Origin: Ornithodoros turicata
Lineage: Eukaryota > Arthropoda > Arachnida > Ixodida > Argasidae
DNA: 64,000 nt
Assembly: GCF_037126465.1 (NCBI RefSeq)
Contig: NC_088201.1
Span: forward strand, 140,308,376-140,372,375
Reading direction: 5' to 3'
The notes beneath the pieces are model-generated. The model searched no databases. It was not told where the DNA came from and saw nothing but the letters and a program-made list of their open reading frames with translations. The translations under genes were made by a program, and so were the position numbers. Below are positions 11,901-21,607 of the stretch, piece after piece; position 1 is the first letter of the stretch; every line of letters begins with the position of its first letter.

Positions 11901-14900
11901 GTCTGCTTGGTGACGAAAATGCTGCTGGAGGGCACGTGCTGGGCACCTCTAAAAAAGGGGGAATGAGAATAGGTTTTAGTACATACAAAGGAAGCTTCCT
12001 ATATTACATGAAAAGTCGGGGCTTAGGGAAACACACAGATAAAGTAGCGCATGCAGTCCGAGCTGGGCAGTGATGAAAATTAATAAAACAAGCTAGGTCT
12101 TGTGAACCATTCTGAAGCATGTGTGTAATGTGAAAGCATAACTCAGGAGGTTACCTGTATGTCTGCTTGGTGACGAAAATGCTGCTGGAGGGCACGTGCT
12201 GGGCACCTCTAAAAAAGGGGGAATGAAAATAGGTTTTAGTACATACAAAGGAAGCTTCCTATATTACATGAAAAGTCGGGGCTTAGGGAAACACACAGAT
12301 AAAGTAGCGCATGCAGTCCGAGCTGGGCAGTGATGAAAATTAATAAAACAAGCTAGGTCTTGTGAACCATTCTGAAGCATGTGTGTAATGTGTAAGCATA
12401 ACTCAGGAGGTTACCTGTATGTCTGCTTGGTGACGAAAATGCTGCTGGAGGGCACGTGCTGGGCACCTCTAAAAAAGGGGGAATGAGAATAGGTTTTAGT
12501 ACATACAAAGGAAGCTTCCTATATTACATGAAAAGTCGGGGCTTAGGGAAACACACAGATAAAGTAGCGCATGCAGTCCGAGCTGGGCAGTGATGAAAAT
12601 TAATAAAACAAGCTAGGTCTTGTGAACCATTCTGAAGCATGTGTGTAATGTGAAAGCATAACTCAGGACGTTACCTGTATGTCTGCTTGGTGACGAAAAT
12701 GCTGCTGGAGGGCACGTGCTGGGCACCTCTAAAAAAGGGGGAATGAGAATAGGTTTTAGTACATACAAAGGAAGCTTCCTATATTACATGAAAAATCGGG
12801 GCTTAGGGAAACACACAGATAAAGTAGCGCATGCAGTCCGAGCTGGGCAGTGATGAAAATTAATATAACAATCTAGGTCTTGTGAACCATACTGAAGCAT
12901 GTGTGTAATGTGAAAGCATAACTCAGGAGGTTACCTGTATGTCTGCTTGGTGACGAAAATGCTGCTGGAGGGCACGTGCTGGGCACCTCTAAAAAAGGGG
13001 GAATGAGAATAGGTTTTAGTACATACAAAGGAAGCTTCCTATATTACATGAAAAGTCGGGGCTTAGGGAAACACACAGATAAAGTAGCGCATGCAGTCCG
13101 AGCTGGGCAGTGATGAAAATTAATAAAACAATCTAGGTCTTGTGAACCATACTGAAGCATGTGTGTAATGTGAAAGCATAACTCAGGACGTTACCTGTAT
13201 GTCTGCTTGGTGACGAAAATGCTGCTGGAGGGCACGTGCTGGGCACCTCTAAAAAAGGGGGAATGAGAATAGGTTTTAGTACATACAAAGGAAGCTTCCT
13301 ATATTACATGAAAAGTCGGGGCTTAGGGAAACACACAGATAAAGTAGCGCATGCAGTCCGAGCTGGGCAGTGATGAAAATTAATAAAACAATCTAGGTCT
13401 TGTGAACCATACTGAAGCATGTGTGTAATGTGAAAGCATAACTCAGGAGGTTACCTGTATGTCTGCTTGGTGACGAAAATGCTGCTGGAGGGCACGTGCT
13501 GGGCACCTCTAAAAAAGGGGGAATGAGAATAGGTTTTAGTACATACAAAGGAAGCTTCCTATATTACATGAAAAGTCGGGGCTTAGGGAAACACACAGAT
13601 AAAGTAGCGCATGCAGTCCGAGCTGGGCAGTGATGAAAATTAATAAAACAAGCTAGGTCTTGTGAACCATACTGAAACATGTGTGTAATGTGAAAGCATA
13701 ACTCAGGAGGTTACCTGTATGTCTGCTTGGTGACGAAAATGCTGCTGGAGGGCACGTGCTGGGCACCTCTAAAAAAGGGGGAATGAGAATAGGTTTTAGT
13801 ACATACAATGGAAGCTTCCTATATTACATGAAAAGTCGGGGCTTAGGGAAACACACAGATAAAGTAGCGCATGCAGTCCGAGCTGGGCAGTGATGAAAAT
13901 TAATAAAACAAGCTATGTCTTGTGAACCATTCTGAAGCATGTGTGTAATGTGAAAGCATAACTCAGGAGGTTACCTGTATGTCTGCTTGGTGACGAAAAT
14001 GCTGCTGGAGGGCACGTGCTGGGCACCTCTAAAAAAGGGGGAATGAGAATAGGTTTTAGTACATACAAAGGAAGCTTCCTATATTACATGAAAAGTCAGG
14101 GCTTAGGGAAACACACAGATAAAGTAGCGCATGCAGTCCGAGCTGGGCAGTGATGAAAATTAATAAAACAAGCTAGGTCTTGTGAACCATTCTGAAGCAT
14201 GTGTGTAATGTGAAAGCATAACTCAGGAGGTTACCTGTATGTCTGCTTGGTGACGAAAATGCTGCTGGAGGGCACGTGCTGGGCACCTCTAAAAAAGGGG
14301 GAATGAGAATAGGTTTTAGTACATACAAAGGAAGCTTCCTATATTACATGAAAAGTCGGGGCTTAGGGAAACACACAGATAAAGTAGCGCATGCAGTCCG
14401 AGCTGGGCAGTGATGAAAATTAATAAAACAAGCTAGGTCTTGTGAACCATTCTGAAGCATGTGTGTAATGTGAAAGCATAACTCAGGAGGTTACCTGTAT
14501 GTCTGCTTGGTGACGAAAATGCTGCTGGAGGGCACGTGCTGGGCACCTCTAAAAAAGGGGGAATGAGAATAGGTTTTAGTACATACAAAGGAAGCTTCCT
14601 ATATTACATGAAAAGTCGAGGCTTAGGGAAACACACAGATAAAGTAGCGCATGCAGTCCGAGCTGGGCAGTGATGAAAATTAATAAAACAAGCTAGGTCT
14701 TGTGAACCATTCTGAAGCATGTGTGTAATGTGAAAGCATAACTCAGGAGGTTACCTGTATGTCTGCTTGGTGACGAAAATGCTGCTGGAGGGCACGTGCT
14801 GGGCACCTCTAAAAAAGGGGGAATGAGAATAGGTTTTAGTACATACAAAGGAAGCTTCCTATATTACATGAAAAGTCGGGGCTTAGGGAAACACACAGAT

Positions 14901-17900
14901 AAAGTAGCGCATGCAGTCCGAGCTGGGCAGTGATGAAAATTAATAAAACAAGCTAGGTCTTGTGAACCATTCTGAAGCATGTGTGTAATGTGAAAGCATA
15001 ACTCAGGAGGTTACCTGTATGTCTGCTTGGTGACGAAAATGCTGCTGGAGGGCACGTGCTGGGCACCTCTAAAAAAGGGGGAATGAGAATAGGTTTTAGT
15101 ACATACAAAGGAAGCTTCCTATATTACATGAAAAGTCGAGGCTTAGGGAAACACACAGATAAAGTAGCGCATGCAGTCCGAGCTGGGCAGTGATGAAAAT
15201 TAATAAAACAAGCTAGGTCTTGTGAACCATACTGAAGCATGTGTGTAATGTGAAAGCATAACTCAGGAGGTTACCTGTATGTCTGCTTGGTGACGAAAAT
15301 GCTGCTGGAGGGCACGTGCTGGGCACCTCTAAAAAAGGGGGAATGAGAATAGGTTTTAGTACATGCAAAGGAAGCTTCCTATATTACATGAAAAGTCGGG
15401 GCTTAGGGAAACACACAGATAAAGTAGCGCATGCAGTCCGAGCTGGGCAGTGATGAAAATTAATAAAACAAGCTAGGTCTTGTGAACCATACTGAAGCAT
15501 GTGTGTAATGTGAAAGCATAACTCAGGAGGTTACCTGTATGTATGCTTGGTGACGAGAATGCTGCTGGAGGGCACGTGCTGGGTACCTCTAAAAAAGGGG
15601 GAATGAGAATAGGTTTTAGTACATACAAAGGAAGCTTCCTATATTGCATGAAAAGTCGGGGCTTAGGGAAACACACAGATAAAGTAGCGCATGCAGTCCG
15701 AGCTGGGCAGTAATGAAAATTAACAAGCTAGGTCTTGTGAACCATACTGAAGCATGTGTGCAATGTGAAAGCATAACTCAGGAGGTTACCTGTATGTCTG
15801 CTTGGTGACGAAAATGCTGCTGGAGGGCACGTGCTGGGCACCTCTAAAAAAGGGGGAATGAGAATAGGTTTTAGTACATACAAAGGAAGCTTCCTATATT
15901 ACATGAAAAGTCGAGGCTTAGGGAAACACACAGATAAAGTAGCGCATGCAGTCCGAGCTGGGCAGTGATGAAAATTAATAACACAAGCTAGATCTTGTGA
16001 ACCATACTGAAGCATGTGTGTAATGTGAAAGCGTAACTCAGGAGGTTACCTGTATGTCTGCTTGTTGACGAAAATGCTGCTGGAGGGCACGTGCTGGGCA
16101 CCTCTAAAAAAGGGGGAATGAGAATAGGTTTTAGTACATGCAAAGGAAGCTTCCTATATTACATGAAAAGTCGGGGCTTAGGGAAACACACAGATAAAGT
16201 AGCGCATGCAGTCCGAGCTGGGCAGTGATGAAAATTAATAAAACAAGCTAGGTCTTGTGAACCATACTGAAGCATGTGTGTAATGTGAAAGCGTAACTCA
16301 GGAGGTTACCTGTATGTATGCTTGGTGACGAGAATGCTGCTGGAGGGCACGTGCTGGGCACCTCTAAAAAAGGGGGAATGAGAATAGGTTTTAGTACATA
16401 CAAAGGAAGCTTCCTATATTGCATGAAAAGTCGGGGCTTAGGGAAACACACAGATAAAGTAGCGCATGCAGTCCGAGCTGGGGAGTAATGAAAATTAATA
16501 AAACAAGCTAGGTCTTGCAAACCATACTGAAGCATGCGTGTAATGTGAAAGCATAACTCAGGAGGTTACCTGTATGTATGCTTGGAATTTGCAAGGGCTC
16601 CACAAGGAATGTTTCACTCTCTACAAAAGAGAAATATGGACCTCAGTGCCTTTACTAGTGATGCTGGTGACATGAATGATCATAGTTCCAGTCCTCACCT
16701 TGGACACCATCCAGGTTGATTGTCTCACTGATGATTTTTTTGGAGTGCACAGCAGATAGTGCTCTGCAAGACAATAATGTCTGTACAGTACATGTAGAAC
16801 ACAACCACAAGTGAACAGAAAAAATAATGACCTACTACTGTCACTAGTTACATGCATCTACAAAAATCAAGAATCTGAGGAGACGAAAACTTTGCAAATA
16901 TACAAGTTCACTAATGCCAGTATTTGAACCAGAGTGACATGTACAGGTAAGGATAAACTAGCAGAACCAACGGCTACCTGTAACAGCGCATGCTGCAGCA
17001 GTGGCAGGTGCAGGGCTGATGGACGGTGCAGCAATCCTGCCGGTTGAGCTGCTGAACTCCTGGCTGGCTGTAAAGCAATAACGACCTGGCCACTGTAACA
17101 GTATTCAAATGACGACATATCTATGCTAGCTATGCGTACAGTACATTAATTAGCAAGATAACATTCCATATGGCAAAAGAACCAGGGAAGCACTTACCAT
17201 TCAGACGAACATCCTGTCTGGCAACTTCACGTGCTATCTCTGCATGCAACAGATTTGTTTGAATATTTAGTTCTGTGTGAAATTCCAAAAACAAACAGCA
17301 CTTTACACCGAAGGCTGTCATGGTAGAGATAAATATTTCAGCCAATAATTAAAACAGTGTCTTCTTCCGAATTTTTCGTCCGTTGTTCATTTTGACAAAA
17401 TATGACAGCAAGCCGCTGTTCAAAATAAAGGGGGCCAGGCGGTTTAGCTGCAGTGTCATGCACGGGAAGGTGACAGACCCTTGAAGAGGATTTCTGCAAG
17501 AAAATTTTCTGGCCTCTGAAAGCACAAAGTCGTGACTTGTTCCAGGTAAAATTTCTGGGAGGTGCGCTGTATTCGGCAACGAACCCCCTTGAACGGAGGA
17601 TGTTTCCAACACCCCTAGTCACGTGCAATGTGTACATAGTTCAATGCAAATTTACTCAGTGCTCTGAGTGTGCAGCTCAAGCCAAAGTTCACAGTTTTGA
17701 CTATCAGAAAAAAAAAATATTGCAATTTCATGTACCTATTTTGTCGAGAAGCGCCAGGGTAAGTCGCCCGACCGTTTCTTGTGCATCATGCAGCTTCTTC
17801 TTCAGTTTTGCGATGATCTCATCTTTTTGCACCAGCAAGCTAGCCGGCACCACAGAATCATCAGATGAACTGAATTCTTCCTCAGAAGGTACACGACTCC

Positions 17901-19678
17901 TATCCCTGTGCCTGCCCTGAAAAATTTTAATCACAATTTTGCCCAACTGAAGCCTGAAGGTGTCCTGGATCGGGGTACATGTTGGTTTTTCTTTTTCCAC
18001 TCGCTCTTGCTTATAGCCATGGGCTGAACGGCTGCCACTCGTATATTAAGTGGTAATACAGGAAACTTGTTGAGGCATTGTACAAACAAAAATTATTTCT
18101 GTGCAGCGAAAGCTACCGTCTGCAAAGGTAGATACAGCGTACGACCGCTCGGTCACCTTTGCCGTGTCACAAAATCAACGTCATCTTTCCATGTTCACGC
18201 GATAGAGCTTACGTGGAATTAGCTCACAGCCAATGAGGTTTTGCTAGAGAAGCATTCAAAGTGAAGGTTTCGAATCCATGCATGGCACAATTGCTCTGCG
18301 TCTCAGTTCGCATCAAACAAGTATTTCAACGTGCAATCTCGAAACAGAGTCGTGCCGCAAAGCTTGCAGCAAAGTCGGAAGTAGTTGGAGCCTGTACTAA
18401 CCTAACTACTGTAGTTAACTACCCAAAGCAGTGGTTTAACTAGCAGCTGCTACTTCATTTCTGCAATTAGTTGGAAACTAATCTTTTCTGCCATCAGGTA
18501 GTTTAACTAGTTTGGCTACATGTAGTTAACTATTACCCATCACTGCTAATGACAACAGTACTCACTTTGCCAGCTGCAGTCTTGTCTTGCAAGCCTCTAG
18601 ATGCAGTCTCTTTGAGACGGGTCTTCTTTATGTTGGCTTTCGTCTTGCGGACATCTGCATGAGCTTTCTGACAAAAGAGAAAAAAGAACTTGCGCCATAG
18701 GTCTATATAGCAAGTGCACTAATGGAGTACCAGGTGCGATACAAATGTCGCCATAAGATTATACAAGTCCAAATATTTCACAGTTTCACACCAAGCTACA
18801 GTACAAAATAGTATGATGCGAGTTCTCCTCTCTTTGTACAAATGCAAATAACAGTGCTACCTTTGTGTTGTGGGAAGCAGATGCATGGAAGCAGATGCAG
18901 TGTGTGTGCAGATGCATGGTACTCTTCAGTGCGGTGGAAGATTTGCGGCACCGGCAGCTTCTTTGATTTCAATTTGAAAATTAACTCCGCCTTGGAGTCT
19001 GGAACCACAATTCAGAAAATATGGGCATCACGGTACACGGACAACAGTTGCTGAGTGTTTATTCAAGGGATGTAGTTCCGTATCGGGACCACTGGCTTTT
19101 TTTAAAGAAAAACGAATAAAAACAGAAATCAAACGCTTTTACGTGAAATAGGAAGTAATTAGTAACGAATTTAAACAGGAATCACCCTCGTATATTGCGT
19201 AAAACGTATAAAACTTAAATTTTATCGCCGGTTTCTTCATGGCGATCCGCAATCTTTATTTATAATTTATAATTTTTATAAATTATAAGATTTATAATTC
19301 TTACGTTTTTAGATTCAGTATATGATCTTCTTCCACTTCTATGCAATATTTACTTTCCTAACAGTTTCAGTAATTTTTAAAAACGAGCGGTCCCGATACG
19401 GAACTACACCACACGTGGGATATGTCAGCTTCCACGACATGGTTACACAGCAGCAATAAACCCTCAGAAAAGAAAAGAGAACGCAACAGCACGTTACCTC
19501 CTAGGTCCAAGATCACTGCTTCGTAGTACTCTTCGTCGCTACCATTCTTAGAGCACCAATACACCATTCGTGGTGTGCTGTTGAAATCCGAGGCATTCCT
19601 TGGTCGAAAGTCTCGTACCAACGGGACAGGCACAATCGCCTTTACCTCGTCGGAAACGTAGTTGACGTACGCATGCAT
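8908..19678 (-). CDS. BEND5-like BEN-domain protein of the CACTA element (multi-exon)
   Basis: Predicted nuclear DNA-binding partner of the divergent transposase. Exons in order: A 19678-19498 (MHAYVNYVSDEVKAIVPVP..RDF.PR, as in the N-terminus of BEND5); B 18998-18861 (KLKSKKLPVP); C 18667-18566 (34 basic codons); D 17916-17736 (coiled coil EIIAKLKKKLHDAQE); linker exons 17067-16978 (30 codons) and 16620-16570 (17 codons); 21 candidate 54-nt exons in the array 11111-16363; 11043-11000 (ends STPAAEDR, phase 1 to 0); BEN exon 10303-10087 (IHLGNNLW, LVKDLARHFW, SMTGQP); last exon 9047-8908 (VRARTARKVLADYFAD, QGKRRK basic tail, TAA inside AATAAA). Phases agree at every join except B to C, where a local GCAGATGCATGG duplication obscures the donor. 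The donor after 11000 reads GC, not GT. No stop codon lies inside the recognised exons. With all array exons the product would be about 750 residues. Confidence 0.75.
9048..10086. other. Last intron of the BEN gene
   Basis: This holds an AT-rich stretch and, at about 9834-9965, a block of ATTCGAA/TTCGAAT palindromic words starting GAGGTGTGCGAATA. A related inverted block lies at 24350-24486, so it is a dispersed repeat. No other feature is seen. Confidence 0.6.
10304..10999. other. Intron between BEN exon and phase-changing linker exon
   Basis: Non-coding. It contains a run of 12 G at 10564-10575 and, near 10851-10965, short inverted words of the CGGAAATTTCCG / CACGAAATTCCGTG type that form a degenerate repeat. 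No coding exon is supportable. Confidence 0.5.
11091..16585. repeat. 260-bp tandem array (21 full units plus a partial one)
   Basis: Units begin with GCATAACTCAGGAGG at 11092, 11354, 11616 and 11876, then every 260 bp to 15516, then 15771, 16031, 16291 and a 35-bp partial at 16551. The first two steps are 262 bp; the unit from 15516 is 255 bp. Units are nearly identical, with scattered single-base variants, so the array is young or homogenised. It sits wholly inside the BEN gene between linker exons, and each unit carries one candidate exon on the minus strand. It is not a CRISPR array: the unit is far too long and there are no unique spacers. Confidence 0.95.
11111..16363 (-). CDS. 21 tandem 54-nt candidate exons of the BEN gene linker
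   Basis: On the minus strand each unit reads: a pyrimidine tract ending CCCCCTTTTTTAG, 54 nt, then the donor CAG|GTAACC. The first is 16363-16310 and the last 11164-11111. Fifty-four nt is exactly 18 codons. The upstream exon (16620-16570) ends in phase 1 and the downstream exon (11043-11000) enters in phase 1, so the reading is EVPSTCPPAAFSSPSRHT per exon, rich in P, S and A. The few exon variants seen include two synonymous changes (TTT to TTC, GTG to GTA) and two replacements (R to I, P to T). The 22nd, partial unit shares only the 3' end of its exon with the array (SIHT-G), so exon 16620-16570 looks like the ancestral form. Whether all, some or none of the exons are spliced in cannot be told from DNA. 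Confidence 0.65.
16586..17735. other. Introns and linker exons between array and coiled-coil exon
   Basis: This contains linker exons 16570-16620 and 16978-17067 on the minus strand. A further possible exon lies near 16707-16771 (TCTTGCAG acceptor, GTGAGG donor), but it would need a one-base correction in a run of seven A to join in phase, so I do not call it. The rest is non-coding. Confidence 0.5.
18390..18550. repeat. GTAGTTAACTAC-rich repeat, second copy
   Basis: Inverted relative of 2391-2545. It ends in TTACCCATCACTGC, the complement of the CAGTGATGG start of that copy. It lies in the intron between exons D and C of the BEN gene. Confidence 0.65.
19071..19408. mobile_element. 338-bp MITE with perfect 20-bp terminal inverted repeats
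   Basis: TGTAGTTCCGTATCGGGACC at 19071-19090 is matched by its exact complement at 19389-19408. The interior is AT-rich with a nested hairpin of TTATAAATT words and has no coding capacity. It lies in the first intron of the BEN gene. A clear target-site duplication was not found. Confidence 0.8.
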
Positions 19679-21607
19679 TGAAATGCAGCGCTGGCAAAGA
19701 AAAAACTGAACCAAATAAGTAACAAGTAAATATGATTCGGGGTTGGCTATCAAACAACGTGACTGGTCGCGGGCACTTGCAGTTGAGGACTGGGTTGGAT
19801 ACGTGGCCGGATTCGGTCGGATTAAATCCGCTAGACGGATCTGCAACATCGGCTAGTGGCGGTTCTACTGGCTACTGGCTCAACGATGCTCATTGCAATG
19901 GGAATGACAGAAATATGAAAAGAACGCAGCATAAAAAATGTAGTCTTTGGCTTTCGCCTGTACTCCTCGAGGGAAGTGGCGCATGACGAGGGAAGAGAAC
20001 GCGATACAAGAAGGGACAAGAAGATATCATGACAAAATTCTATCTTGTCGTCTTATCTTCTTGCCCCTCTTGCCCTGACTTGTGCTTGGAGCATGTCTGG
20101 ACCAGCAGGGCTGTAAAAAAGACTTCGTTCAAAAAAAAATTATCGAATTTATTTGATTTAAATCGGATTAATATGATTTAAATCACTTATCCATGATGAA
20201 AAACCCCGAGACTAGGTGACGACGAGAAAGAGACAAACACAGACAAGGTTTGTACCTTTCTCGTCGTCACCTAGTCTCGGGTTTTTCATCATGGATATCT
20301 ACCACCAGCTCGCCTGCTTTCTAACCCTACTGTCAGTTACACTTATATGACTGTTATCTTCTCGGACTGAATTTCATCTCGTTAACGCATTCTCTACAAT
20401 TTGATATGGCGGCTAGGAAGGTGCTTCAGCCTCGTTCACTCATCTGTGTCGTAAAGGAGATAGAGTTGACTCCCGTCTGCCACCCTGTAGTAGCGCAATC
20501 CCTTTTCTGGCGTGTTGGAAGAAGGGTGTCCAGAACCACCCGTAGCAGTGCTGCTTCCAATGGTCACTAGCTAATGCAAATGGTGAGGAACGCAAGGTAT
20601 CCACACTTGATCAATGCTTGGTAGCCACTGAAGGGCATGCTGAAGGGGTCATGTGAGCCTGTTTGTGCTGAAAATAACTGAGGTACTATAAATATTAGGT
20701 TGTGGTTCACTTCCAGCTTATACCGTAATCTCACAAGTATTATCTGCGGCTTATGCACGATTTTTTTTCTTTTTCGCGGGCGCTACGCGGCTTATCCGCC
20801 GGTGCGGCTTATCTGATGACTATTTTTTCCCTCTTATTTTTCCCATACCCTGGTTTAAACAAAAGGGTCGACAATGTTTCATGTCTTCAGGAACTGCACG
20901 GGCTGATTTTTCATCTGTCATCACAGCAGCAATATTTTGTCTTACGATGGACAAATTTCTAATCCAGGGATAAAAAATCGAAAAACGTTATTTTCTGAAA
21001 AATGGTACGCATTTTCGTTCGTTTCGTCGTTTCGTTCGTCGTCGGCAAAAACGTCCTGTGGGGCGTTGCGCTTTGACAATGTCAATGAGACAACGGTGAT
21101 CTTGACAACCGATGCGTCTATGTAGGCTCTTGGCACACTTCGTCGACTGCATTCATATATACTGGTTACTTCTTTATGTTCACTTTTGTGTCACAAATTG
21201 GCCAAAAAATAAACGTACCTCCGTTCCCGATACCAGACGACATGACAGATTTTCTTTTTCATTTTTTTCTGTTCACGCGAGACCGAAACCGAAATATAAT
21301 TGGTTTCACGCAGCCATCAGCTACCAACATTATATTGTCTGGTAATGGTCACATGCTCTACCATAACCTCAAGCGTTGTTCTATAAAACACAAAGAGGGT
21401 GATAGGTAAAGTGCATTCGTTGGCACCAGGATTAGTAATATGAATGTGTCCGCTTCGAGAGGGCAGGGCGTCAGACAACAATGTGATCGATTGTAGTTAG
21501 TTACGAATCCATCCAGTTTTGTCATTTGTGTCGTCTTGTTACGCGCCTGTGGCACCATCGCATTTATGCTCCGTTTTCAATAAGCAGTAGCAAAGTTTTC
21601 TGTACGT
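19679..21607. promoter_or_regulatory. Divergent intergenic region of the CACTA element, with hairpins
   Basis: This 1.9-kb region separates the start codons of the minus-strand BEN gene (19678) and the plus-strand transposase (21608), so it should hold both promoters. It contains two hairpins: a weaker one at about 20006-20075 (GGGACAAGAAGAT with its inverted partner) and a strong one at 20190-20297. A block near 20740-20830 holds GCGGCTTATC words typical of other DNA-transposon ends. No TATA box could be assigned with confidence. Confidence 0.5.
20190..20297. repeat. ~41-bp inverted repeat (strong hairpin)
   Basis: The left arm 20190-20230 (TCCATGATGAAAAACC...GACGAGAAAG) is complementary to 20256-20297 with a single extra C in the left arm and a loop of about 25 nt. 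A transcript from either strand would fold into a long stem. It lies between the two divergent genes. Confidence 0.85.

Noticed and set aside
11091..16585. CRISPR-like or ordinary satellite reading of the repeat array
   Set aside because: Units are 260 bp with no unique spacers, in eukaryotic DNA. The embedded exon with consistent phase makes an exon array the better description. Continuous frames such as 15473-15676 and 16248-16535 only read across intron and exon.
16707..16771. An additional BEN linker exon on the minus strand
   Set aside because: Good splice sites, but the 65-nt length breaks the phase unless a base is added in a run of seven A. Left as a possibility only.
20190..20297. 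Bacterial-type terminator or attenuator
   Set aside because: The setting is clearly eukaryotic. The hairpin is long and lies between divergent gene starts, not after a gene.
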